From CBDTYW01 sp965364735 (lineage in GTDB: Bacteria; Actinomycetota; Nitriliruptoria; Nitriliruptorales; Nitriliruptoraceae): a stretch of DNA of 11,953 nt. Below the pieces are notes generated by a model. The model did no database searches. It had not been told where the DNA came from and saw only the letters and a list, made by a program, of their open reading frames with translations. Shown here piece after piece: positions 1 through 6,617 of this stretch. The translations under genes were made by a program, and so were the position numbers. Location of the stretch: assembly GCA_965364735.1 (NCBI GenBank), contig CBDTYW010000099.1:1-11953 (forward strand). The letters are read 5' to 3'. Each line of letters starts with the position of its first letter. Within the stretch, counting starts at the first letter, position 1.

Positions 1-389
1 GGGCGCGCGTGAGCTCCGCGGTCTTCACCGTCACCGGGATCCTGGCGCTGCTCGCAGCCACGCGGATGACCTCGGCGACGTCGGGCCGAACCCGTCACCG
101 TCCCCGCCGCTGGAACGGCACGGACGTCACGACCGCTGCAGTCATCGCGCTCGCCCCGGTCGGCGTCGCCGTCGCCGCTGCGCAGGGGTGGGCCGTCGCA
201 TGGGACCCGAGCACCCGCAGCGTCCCGCCCTTCGACCCGGCCACCGCCGTCGCGCTGCTCCTCCTCGCGGCCCCGGTCTGGCACGCGACGTCGCGAACCG
301 GCACCGACGGCTCCAGGGGCAGCCCGTACGCGGTCACGCCGGCCACCGTTGACGTGGCCGCTGACCTGACGGTCGGCAGCGCCCGATGA
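1..389 (+). CDS. ecfT: ECF transporter membrane (T) component, C-terminal part (5' end outside window)
   Basis: The reading frame is open from the left edge (first full codon at position 3) to TGA at 387-389, so this is the last ~128 residues of a longer protein; the GTG at 9 is not a credible start. What is seen: a hydrophobic stretch near the edge, a basic segment around GRTRHRPRRW, then two further membrane-like segments (VIALAPVGVAVAAAQGW and ATAVALLLLAAPVW). A basic loop followed by two helices resembles the C-terminal end of actinobacterial EcfT/CbiQ proteins, which couple the ATPases to the substrate-binding S component in the cytoplasmic membrane. The diagnostic Ala-Arg-Gly coupling motifs would lie outside the window. 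The stop overlaps the ATPase start (ATGA, 386-389), and the gene order T-A-S supports the call. The assignment rests mainly on context and hydropathy. Confidence 0.62.
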   Translation, partial: ARVSSAVFTVTGILALLAATRMTSATSGRTRHRPRRWNGTDVTTAAVIALAPVGVAVAAAQGWAVAWDPSTRSVPPFDPATAVALLLLAAPVWHATSRTGTDGSRGSPYAVTPATVDVAADLTVGSAR

Positions 390-2023
390 CCGGCATCCAG
401 CGCCCCGATCACGTCGACGTCCGTACGACGCGGCCCGCGGTGTCCCTGGACCGCGTCACCGTGACGCTGCCCCACCCGCCTCGTGTCGCTGCCGCGCGCC
501 CGGCCCTCGCGGGCGTCGACCTCGAGGTCGAGGAGGGCGAGGTCCTGCTCGTCGTCGGCCCGTCCGGCTCCGGGAAGTCGACGCTGGTCCGCACGATGAA
601 CGGCCTCGTCCCGCACGCGAGCGGGGGCACGCTCGCCGGCGTCGTCACCGTCTTCGGGCGCGACACCCGAACCCACCGGCCGCGCGATCTCGCCGACGTC
701 GTCGGCTACGTCCACCAAGACCCTGAGGCCCACTCGGTCGTCGACCGCGTCGAGGACGACATCGCCTTCGGCCTCGAGAACCTCGGCATGGACCCGGTCG
801 CGATGCGGCGCCGCGTGGAGGAGGTCCTCGACGCGCTCGACGTCGCCCATCTCCGCCACCGCTCCCCCGCGACCCTGAGCGGCGGCGAGCGACAGCGCTG
901 CGCCATCGCCGCGGCGCTCGCCTCCGGCCCCAGGATGCTGCTGCTCGACGAGCCGACCTCACAGCTGGACCCGCAGGGCGCCGACGACGTCCTCGCGGCG
1001 CTGCGTCGGCTGAACGACGACCTCGGAACGACGGTCGTCCTCGCCGAGCACCGCGTGGACCGCGCTGCGCCGATGGCCGACCGCGTCATCGCGCTGGACC
1101 GCGGCCGGATCGACGAGACCGGCACCCCCCGCGACGTCTTCGCCGATCTGCCCGGCGCCCCGCAGGTCACCCGGCTCGGTCGTCTCCTCGGCTGGAGCCC
1201 GCTCCCGCTGACCGTGCGCGAGGCCCGCAGAGCTGCCCGCCACACGCCCGCCCCGATCCTCCCGGCGCCCACCAGGCCAGATCCGGCTGCGACCCCCGGC
1301 GTCCGGCTCGTCGGGCTCGAGCGCGTGACCGTCACACATCGCGGTGCGGCGCGTCCAGCCGTCGATCGCGTCGGCCTGGCAGTCCACCAGGGCGAGGTCA
1401 TCGCGCTCATGGGGCGCAACGGCGCCGGCAAGACCACCGCCCTGCGGGTCATCGCCGGGATCGCGACGCCTGACGTCGGACGCCGGACCGGCACGGCGAC
1501 CGTCGCCTACGTCCCGCAGGATCCGGGCGCGCTCCTGCACGCGAGCACGGTCCGCGACGAGGTCCGCACCACGCTCCAGCTCCTCGGCCGACGTGATGAG
1601 GCCGCCGTCGAAGACCTCCTCGCCCGCCTTGGCCTGGATGAGCTCGCCGAGCGCCACCCGCGAAGCCTCTCGGGTGGTCAGCGTCAGCGCGTCGCGATCG
1701 CGGCGGTCGCCGTCGGGGCGCCGGACGTCCTCCTCCTCGACGAGCCCACCCGCGGCATGGACTCCGCGGCGATGGACCACCTCGAAGTGCTGCTCGCGTC
1801 ACACGCGGCGTCTGGTGGGGCGGTCGTGCTGGCCACCCATGACGTGGAGCTCGCAGCCCGCGTCGCGACCCGCGTCGTCATCCTGGGTGACGGCGAGGTC
1901 GTCGCGGACGGCAGGGCGCGCGACGTCCTCGCGAACTCGTTGTTCGCGCCCGCCGTGCTGCGGGTGTTGCCACCAGCGCTGACGGTCGACGAGGTTCGCC
2001 GTGCCGTCGAGGGCCGCCCATGA
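386..2023 (+). CDS. ecfA: ECF transporter double ATP-binding protein (two fused EcfA cassettes)
   Basis: A 545-residue protein with two complete ABC ATPase domains joined by a Pro/Ala-rich linker (about 285-305). Cassette 1 has Walker A GPSGSGKS (58-65), Q-loop QDPE (from 111), signature LSGGERQR (164-171), Walker B MLLLDEP (184-190) and switch His222. Cassette 2 has Walker A GRNGAGKT (343-350), signature LSGGQRQR (428-435), Walker B VLLLDEP (448-454) and switch His485. Both ATP sites look intact. In group II ECF importers two ATPases, often separate EcfA1 and EcfA2, power a T/S membrane pair; fusion into one chain is known in actinobacteria and in YkoD-type systems. Translation probably starts at ATG 386, overlapping the T-component stop; no clear Shine-Dalgarno is visible, which fits translational coupling. 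The end overlaps the S-component start. The cassettes alone do not reveal the substrate. Confidence 0.9.
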   Translation: MTGIQRPDHVDVRTTRPAVSLDRVTVTLPHPPRVAAARPALAGVDLEVEEGEVLLVVGPSGSGKSTLVRTMNGLVPHASGGTLAGVVTVFGRDTRTHRPRDLADVVGYVHQDPEAHSVVDRVEDDIAFGLENLGMDPVAMRRRVEEVLDALDVAHLRHRSPATLSGGERQRCAIAAALASGPRMLLLDEPTSQLDPQGADDVLAALRRLNDDLGTTVVLAEHRVDRAAPMADRVIALDRGRIDETGTPRDVFADLPGAPQVTRLGRLLGWSPLPLTVREARRAARHTPAPILPAPTRPDPAATPGVRLVGLERVTVTHRGAARPAVDRVGLAVHQGEVIALMGRNGAGKTTALRVIAGIATPDVGRRTGTATVAYVPQDPGALLHASTVRDEVRTTLQLLGRRDEAAVEDLLARLGLDELAERHPRSLSGGQRQRVAIAAVAVGAPDVLLLDEPTRGMDSAAMDHLEVLLASHAASGGAVVLATHDVELAARVATRVVILGDGEVVADGRARDVLANSLFAPAVLRVLPPALTVDEVRRAVEGRP

Positions 2024-2883
2024 CCGCCACGCTCACCCCGTCGCGGACGACACCGCCAGAGCACGGCGCCGCGCCGAGCACGCTCGGCAGCCGGCTGCTG
2101 GAGCGCTCCACCTACCTGTTGATCGCGATCCTCGGCATCGCCGGCTTCGCCTGGCCGTTGCTCGCCAGCGACGCCGCCACCGCGAGCGGGGTCCTTGCCC
2201 GCGCCGACGCGAGCCTGCTCGCCGGGGCGATCACCGGCCTCGTGGTCGTGGCGCTCGCGCTTGAGGTGAGACGGGGCCAGATCACGGCCGCGACGATCGC
2301 GGTCCTCGGCGTGCTCGCAAGCCTCAGCGGCCTCTTGCGGCTCCTCGACCTGCCCGCCGGCGGATCCGGGATCTTCTTTCTCGTCATCCTCGCGGCCGCC
2401 GCGTACGGGCCGCGTTTCGGGACCTTGCTGGGCCTGACGAGCATGTCCGTCAGCGCGCTGCTGACCGCCGGCGTCACGCCGTACCTGCCGTTCCAGATGC
2501 TCGGGCTCGCGGCGATGGGGGCGGGGGCCGGCTGGCTGGGGATGCTCACGCAACGCGCACCGCGACGCGTGGAGGTGCTGGCGCTCGCAACCTACGGCTG
2601 GCTCTGGGGCTTCCTGTACGGGGCGATCCTGAACCTCAGCTTCTGGCCGTTCGTGCGCGACGGCGGGGCGCTGTCCTACGCGTCAGGCCTGACGCCGGCC
2701 GAGGTCGCCGAGCGCTACTGGTCCTTCTACGTCACGACGTCGCTCGCGTGGGACGCCGCCGGGGCGATCGCGAACGTCGTGCTGATCCTGTTGACGGCGA
2801 CCACGGTCCTGCGTGTCCTGCGTCGCCACACCGACCGGCTCGACCCCACCTCACGCTTCGTCGACGCCGAGCCGCGCTGCTAG
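2020..2883 (+). CDS. ECF transporter substrate-binding (S) component, probably for cobalamin
   Basis: A 287-residue integral membrane protein with hydrophobic segments at about 31-50, 65-84, 89-109, 117-130, 133-151, 155-176, 184-206 and 240-264, and short polar ends. The central part, with IFFLVILAAAAYGPRFG (118-134) and LLTAGVTPYLPFQML (147-161), resembles my recollection of actinobacterial 'ECF transporter S component' proteins. S components bind the vitamin with high affinity and dock on the EcfT-ATPase module. ATG 2020 overlaps the ATPase stop and has GAGGG at 2009-2013, six bases upstream. The gene ends with TAG at 2881-2883, about 40 bases before a cobalamin riboswitch. Substrate assignment to cobalamin (CbrT-like role) is inferred from that neighbour; other vitamins cannot be excluded, because any control element of this operon itself lies outside the window. 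Confidence 0.8.
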   Translation: MTATLTPSRTTPPEHGAAPSTLGSRLLERSTYLLIAILGIAGFAWPLLASDAATASGVLARADASLLAGAITGLVVVALALEVRRGQITAATIAVLGVLASLSGLLRLLDLPAGGSGIFFLVILAAAAYGPRFGTLLGLTSMSVSALLTAGVTPYLPFQMLGLAAMGAGAGWLGMLTQRAPRRVEVLALATYGWLWGFLYGAILNLSFWPFVRDGGALSYASGLTPAEVAERYWSFYVTTSLAWDAAGAIANVVLILLTATTVLRVLRRHTDRLDPTSRFVDAEPRC

Positions 2884-2886
2884 CGT
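2857..2886 (+). promoter_or_regulatory. Candidate promoter overlapping the S-component stop codon
   Basis: TTCGTC (2857-2862) and TAGCGT (2881-2886) are separated by 18 bases; the second box fits the actinobacterial -10 pattern TANNNT and includes the TAG stop. Transcription from here would begin near 2893, shortly before the riboswitch core, so the riboswitch could control its own transcript. The -35 box matches the consensus poorly, and read-through from the ECF operon is the alternative. Confidence 0.35.
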
Positions 2887-2924
2887 CGGCCACCGCGCGG
2901 CCTCCCTGGTCGCGCGAACGTGCA

Positions 2925-3027
2925 CGCCAGGTCGTGGGGAAGCCGGTCAGAATCCGGCGCTGTCCCGCAACGGTGGGCTCTCGAGATCCCTGGTCCCGAG
3001 AGCGAGCCCGAAGACCGCTGCCTGGCG
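2925..3027 (+). ncRNA. Cobalamin (B12) riboswitch aptamer
   Basis: The conserved core is clear: GGGGAAGCCGGTCAGAATCC (2937-2956), then GGCGCTGTCCCGCAACGGT (2956-2974), and a B12-box-like GAGCCCGAAGACCGCTGCC (3004-3022). A 7-bp closing helix pairs CGCCAGG (2925-2931) with CCTGGCG (3021-3027). Inside it are a hairpin GCCGG/CCGGC (2942-2946 with 2954-2958), and a second hairpin GCTCTCG/CGAGAGC (2977-2983 with 2997-3003). The layout aligns by eye with the E. coli btuB element. Such elements bind adenosyl- or other cobalamins and usually lower expression of the gene downstream, here the secreted protein at 3145. The expression platform (3028-3144) shows no T-rich terminator, so translational control is more likely than attenuation. 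Confidence 0.93.
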
Positions 3028-3133
3028 CTGAACAGCTCACCGAAGCCGCCGAGGAACGCGGCACGGAGCTCCGCGCGCCCGTTTACAACCGACGTCGAGT
3101 CGGCTGCCGGTCGTGACGCTCCCACTCACGATC

Positions 3134-3137
3134 AGGA
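3134..3137 (+). promoter_or_regulatory. Ribosome binding site deciding the start at 3145
   Basis: AGGA lies seven bases before ATG 3145. It selects this start over in-frame codons upstream, such as GTG 2920, which would force translation through the riboswitch and bury the signal peptide. Confidence 0.75.
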
Positions 3138-3144
3138 TCTCTCG

Positions 3145-5226
3145 ATGCAACGACCCTTGTCCGTCATGCTGGCCGGTGCGCTCTCCGCAGCGCTGCTCGC
3201 GCCCGCCGCCTCCGCGGCACCGCCCGCCTCCGGCCCCCCGACCACGAGCTCCATCACCGCTGCCGCGTACGCCCGCAGCTGGGCGCTCACCCAGCTGACC
3301 GACGGCTACGTCCTCGGCTTCGACGGTGAGACCCCCGACATCAGCACGACCATCGAAGGGCTGCTCGGCATCGCCTCCGCCGGTGGCGCCGAGGAGCCGA
3401 TCGTCCTCAACGCCACCAAGTTCGTCCAGGACAACATCGACGACTACCTCGTCGACGGCCTCTCCGGTGGCCAGGGTGGACGGCTCGGCAAGGTGCTGCT
3501 CCTCGAGCGTGCCATCGACACGACCACGACGGGCCGCGACTTCACGGCTGAGCTCGAGGCCGTGCTGCGCGCCTCGGGAGACGAGCAGGGCGCCTACCTC
3601 GACGCCGACTCCGACTTCAACGGCTTCGGCCAGACCACCCAGCAGGCCTTCGCGATCCTCGGCCTCGGCGGGATCGTCCCCGCGGACGCCATCACGTGGC
3701 TGCTCGACCAGCAGTGCGCCAACGGCGGCTTCGCGAACCGTGACGCCGCCGCCCGCACCGCGGACGTCGCCGACGCCTGCCTGGGTGACTTCGGTCCGTC
3801 GGACTCCATCGACGCCACGGGCCTCGCCGTTCAGGCGCTCGTCGCCGCGACCCCGACCTTCGAGGGCATCGCGCTCGGGACCGACATCGACGCGTCGGTC
3901 GCCGCAGCGTTGACCTACCTCGACGACAAGCAGGATGACGACGGAGGCTTCGGAGGCGGCAACCCGAACTCCACGGCCCTCGCGATCCAGGCCATCATCG
4001 CCGGTGGTGAGTCGCCGACGGCCGGTCGTTGGGTCGAGACGGACGGCAACGCACGCACGTCCTTGCTCAGCTTCCAGCTGGGCTGCGATGTCGCGGCCAG
4101 CGAGCGCGGGGGCCTGTACTTCCCGTTCTTCGGGACCACCACCGCCAGCCAGTTCGCGACCTTCCAGGGCCTCTGGGGCCTGTCCGGACGGACCTTCCCG
4201 GCGATCGCCGGACCCGCCGACTCCGCAGGCGCAGTCCCGCGCTGCGACGTCGCGACGACGCGCGCCAGCGGTGAGGACCGCTACGGGTCGGCTGCTGCGG
4301 TCAGCGCGCTGGCGTTCCCTGACGGGGCCTCCACGGTCCTGATCGCGACCGGGCAGAACTTCGCCGACGCGCTCGTCGCCGCGCCGCTCGCGGCCGAGCT
4401 GAAGGCGCCGGTCCTGCTGGTGCGTCGTGACACCGTCGCCGCGTCCGTCGTCGCGGAGATCAACCGTCTCGGTGCGACGACCGCGATCGTCCTCGGCGGC
4501 GATGCGGCCGTGGACCAGAGCACCGTCGACGCGATCATCGCGAAGACCGGCGTCACCACCGCAACGCGCCTGCAGGGCGATGACCGCTACGCGACGGCGG
4601 TCGCGATCTCGGACGCGCTGGAGACCGCGCTCGGGCGCACGCCTGACGGCGTCCACCTCGCGCAGGGCGCCAAGGCCGGCGAGCCGACCGGCGGCTTCGC
4701 CGACGCGCTCAGCCTGTCGAGCCTCGCGGGCATCACCCGTCGACCGATCCTGCTGACCCGCACGTCGACGCTCCCCGCGTCGACGGCGGCGGAGCTCGGC
4801 CAGCTCGCCGCTGAGGTCTTCGTCGCGGGTGGGGTCAACGCCGTCTCGGACGCGGTCATCACCGCGGCCGACGCCGCCAACGGTGCTGCCCCCGCGACCC
4901 GTGCCCACGCCGGCGCGGACCGCTGGGAGACCATGGCCAGCATCGTCGAGGACGCGTTCACCGCGGGTGCCTCGACGGGAACCGTGTGGCTCGCCACCGG
5001 GACCGCGTACCCCGACGCCCTCGCCGGTGGCGCTGCTGCAGCGGCGCGCGGTGAGCTCATGGTCACCGTGCCCGGAACGGGCACCGAGATCCCCGCGAGC
5101 GTCGAGGCGCTGCTGGAGACCATCGGTGGTCGTGTTGACCGTGTTCTGGTCGTCGGTGGGGAGGCTGCCGTCGGGCAGGCGATCGTGGACCTCGTGGGTC
5201 CGGCCCTCAACGCCGGCACCGAGTAG
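3145..5226 (+). CDS. Secreted alpha/alpha-barrel (prenyltransferase/transcobalamin-like) protein with three CWB2 repeats
   Basis: 693 residues. A signal peptide spans 1-24 (basic start, hydrophobic core, ASA/A cleavage site). Residues ~35-355 form an alpha-helical repeat domain with Gln...GGF motifs: QQCANGGF (189-196) and KQDDDGGF (262-269) followed by NSTALAIQAI (275-284), plus DSIDATGLAVQAL (220-232). These resemble prenyltransferase/squalene-cyclase-type repeats, a fold shared with intrinsic factor and transcobalamin; the segment at 220-232 recalls the SVDT-A-MA helix of those proteins. The domain has three Cys (191, 212, 314) and a fourth at 367. Three CWB2 repeats begin near 371, 475 and 587 (EDRY, DDRY, ADRW), each with a G-G-x-x-A/N-V block; these attach proteins to the wall non-covalently. 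A cobalamin riboswitch precedes the gene and a hairpin follows. Inference: wall-attached cobalamin-capture protein serving the upstream ECF importer. I see no DxDD cyclase motif. Function is unproven. Confidence 0.85.
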   Translation: MQRPLSVMLAGALSAALLAPAASAAPPASGPPTTSSITAAAYARSWALTQLTDGYVLGFDGETPDISTTIEGLLGIASAGGAEEPIVLNATKFVQDNIDDYLVDGLSGGQGGRLGKVLLLERAIDTTTTGRDFTAELEAVLRASGDEQGAYLDADSDFNGFGQTTQQAFAILGLGGIVPADAITWLLDQQCANGGFANRDAAARTADVADACLGDFGPSDSIDATGLAVQALVAATPTFEGIALGTDIDASVAAALTYLDDKQDDDGGFGGGNPNSTALAIQAIIAGGESPTAGRWVETDGNARTSLLSFQLGCDVAASERGGLYFPFFGTTTASQFATFQGLWGLSGRTFPAIAGPADSAGAVPRCDVATTRASGEDRYGSAAAVSALAFPDGASTVLIATGQNFADALVAAPLAAELKAPVLLVRRDTVAASVVAEINRLGATTAIVLGGDAAVDQSTVDAIIAKTGVTTATRLQGDDRYATAVAISDALETALGRTPDGVHLAQGAKAGEPTGGFADALSLSSLAGITRRPILLTRTSTLPASTAAELGQLAAEVFVAGGVNAVSDAVITAADAANGAAPATRAHAGADRWETMASIVEDAFTAGASTGTVWLATGTAYPDALAGGAAAAARGELMVTVPGTGTEIPASVEALLETIGGRVDRVLVVGGEAAVGQAIVDLVGPALNAGTE

Positions 5227-5245
5227 GTCCCACGCGCTTCATGCA

Positions 5246-5279
5246 CCGGGCCCGGTCGCGTCAACGCGACCGGGCCCGG
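5246..5279 (+). terminator. Perfect 15-bp hairpin after the CWB2 protein gene
   Basis: CCGGGCCCGGTCGCG (5246-5260) and its exact reverse complement (5265-5279) flank a TCAA loop, 19 bases after the stop codon. The stem is very GC-rich. No T-tract follows, as is common for actinobacterial terminators, so the efficiency and mechanism of termination are uncertain. Confidence 0.75.
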
Positions 5280-5356
5280 CCCGTTCGGGCTGGCCGATCG
5301 GCCAAGAAGCCGAGGCGAGCGCACGGCGAGCATCTCGGCGCATCGGCACGAACTGG

Positions 5357-5386
5357 TTCGAACGGCACCTACGACCGCTGTAGTGT
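5357..5386 (+). promoter_or_regulatory. Candidate promoter of the BMP lipoprotein gene
   Basis: TTCGAA (5357-5362) and TAGTGT (5381-5386) are 18 bases apart; the second fits TANNNT. GTTCGAAC (5356-5363) is a perfect 8-bp palindrome over the -35 region and could be a regulator half-site. The rest of 5281-5427 shows no gene. Confidence 0.4.
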
Positions 5387-5416
5387 GCGCGGCGAACCGC
5401 GTCGTATCGCCCGATC

Positions 5417-5421
5417 AGGAG
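5417..5421 (+). promoter_or_regulatory. Ribosome binding site deciding the start at GTG 5428
   Basis: AGGAG lies six bases before GTG 5428. It favours this start over in-frame GTG 5383, which lies in the candidate -10 box and has no such site. Confidence 0.75.
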
Positions 5422-5427
5422 ACGCCA

Positions 5428-6534
5428 GTGACCAGCATGCTCAGCAAGCGCCGGACTCGTTACGCCGCAGCCACCCTCGCCTCCGCGATGGCCCTCGCCG
5501 CCTGTGGCGGCGACACGACCGCAGAGCCGACCGAGACCGACACGCCGACGGAGAGCGCCTCGCCCAGCGAGACCGCGTCCGAGTCCGAGTCCGAGATGGC
5601 CTTCGCCGCCTGCCAGGTGACCGACACCGGCGGCGTCGATGACCGTTCCTTCAACCAGACCGCCTACGACGGCATCCTCAGGGCCGAGGACGACCTCGCC
5701 GGCGTCACGGCCAAGGTCGCAGAGTCCGGCCAGACATCGGACTTCGAGCCGAACATCAACGCGTTCCTCGCCGAGGACTGCGGGATCATCGTCACGGTCG
5801 GCTTCCTCCTCGGTGACGCCACCGAGGCCGCCGCCCTGGCCAACCCCGACACGAACTTCGCGATCGTCGACTTCGCCTACGAGACGTCCTACGACAACCT
5901 CCGCGTGATGGTCTTCAACACCGACGAGGCCGCGTTCCTCGCCGGATACGCGGCGGCCTCCGCCACGGAGACGGGCGTGCTCGGCACCTACGGCGGCATC
6001 AACATCCCGCCGGTGACCATCTTCATGGACGGGTTCCTGAAGGGCATGAACCACTACAACGACGTCCACGACGCGTCGGTCGAGCTCAAGGGCTGGGACG
6101 GCTCCGAGGGCCTCTTCACCGGGGACTTCGAGGACCAGGACAAGGGCAAGACGTTCACCGAGACCCTGATCGACGGCAACGCCGACATCATCATGCCGGT
6201 CGCCGGTCCGGTCGGTCTGGGCAGCCTCGCGGCCGCCCGTGAGAACGACGGCACCAAGATCGTCTGGGTCGACACCGACGGCTGCCTGAGCACCGACGAC
6301 TGCGACCTGATCTTCACGTCCGTGCAGAAGAAGATGGACAACGCTGTGTTCGCCGCGGTCGAGGACGCCCTCGACGGTGAGTTCGCGTCGACGTTCTACG
6401 CCGGCACGCTCGCGAACGACGGAGTCGGCATCGCGCCGTTCACCACGTTCCCGATCGACGCCGACATCGAGACCGAGCTCGCGGAGATCCGCCAGCAGAT
6501 CATCGACGGTGAGCTGGTCCTCGCGGACCTCTGA
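5428..6534 (+). CDS. BMP-family nucleoside-binding lipoprotein of an ABC importer
   Basis: 368 residues. The basic start and hydrophobic core end in the lipobox LAAC, with Cys26 as the lipidated residue, so the mature protein sits on the outer face of the membrane. A Thr/Glu/Ser-rich acidic linker (about 29-57) follows. The BMP (PnrA/TmpC-like) domain runs from about 60 to the end; signs are DTGGVDDRSFNQTAYDGI (66-83), the hinge-like segment FAIVDFAYE (144-152) and GTYGGINIPPVTIFMDGF (186-203). Members of this family bind purine or pyrimidine nucleosides and hand them to an ABC transporter. Nucleosides are favoured here because the ATPase, two permeases, cdd and deoA follow. GTG 5428 was chosen for its AGGAG site. 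A hairpin follows the gene, and the transporter genes begin only 401 bases later, so the lipoprotein may be made from its own transcript in larger amounts. Confidence 0.9.
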   Translation: MTSMLSKRRTRYAAATLASAMALAACGGDTTAEPTETDTPTESASPSETASESESEMAFAACQVTDTGGVDDRSFNQTAYDGILRAEDDLAGVTAKVAESGQTSDFEPNINAFLAEDCGIIVTVGFLLGDATEAAALANPDTNFAIVDFAYETSYDNLRVMVFNTDEAAFLAGYAAASATETGVLGTYGGINIPPVTIFMDGFLKGMNHYNDVHDASVELKGWDGSEGLFTGDFEDQDKGKTFTETLIDGNADIIMPVAGPVGLGSLAAARENDGTKIVWVDTDGCLSTDDCDLIFTSVQKKMDNAVFAAVEDALDGEFASTFYAGTLANDGVGIAPFTTFPIDADIETELAEIRQQIIDGELVLADL

Positions 6535-6583
6535 TCACGGAGTCGGCGCTTCGCGAGCCACGCGCCGCGACACGCTGCACACA

Positions 6584-6617
6584 TCGACGGGGACCGGCAT
6601 CTGCCGGTCCCCGTCGA
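6584..6617 (+). terminator. 16-bp inverted repeat after the BMP gene
   Basis: TCGACGGGGACCGGCA (6584-6599) and its exact reverse complement (6602-6617) form a long GC-rich stem, with a loop of two to four bases, 49 bases after the stop. There is no clear T-tract downstream. It is likely a terminator or 3'-end stabiliser separating the lipoprotein message from the transporter genes. Confidence 0.7.

Noticed and set aside
2920..3144. In-frame upstream extension of the CWB2 protein through the riboswitch
   Set aside because: It would translate the aptamer, has no Shine-Dalgarno and would bury the signal peptide; ATG 3145 with AGGA is far better.
3922..3951. DDKQD (residues 260-264) as a prenyl-diphosphate-binding DDxxD motif
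   Set aside because: It falls at a helix end just before the KQDDDGGF repeat, a normal structural position in such barrels; no second Asp-rich motif and no DxDD, so an isoprenoid enzyme is not supported.
3037..4908. Open frame of 623 codons on the minus strand, opposite the riboswitch region and CWB2 protein gene
   Set aside because: Arg/Gly/Glu/Asp-rich shadow with no recognisable domain; the + strand frame has a signal peptide, conserved repeats and a ribosome binding site.
5383..5427. Earlier GTG start of the BMP lipoprotein
   Set aside because: It lies in the candidate -10 box, lacks a ribosome site and would displace the lipoprotein signal peptide.
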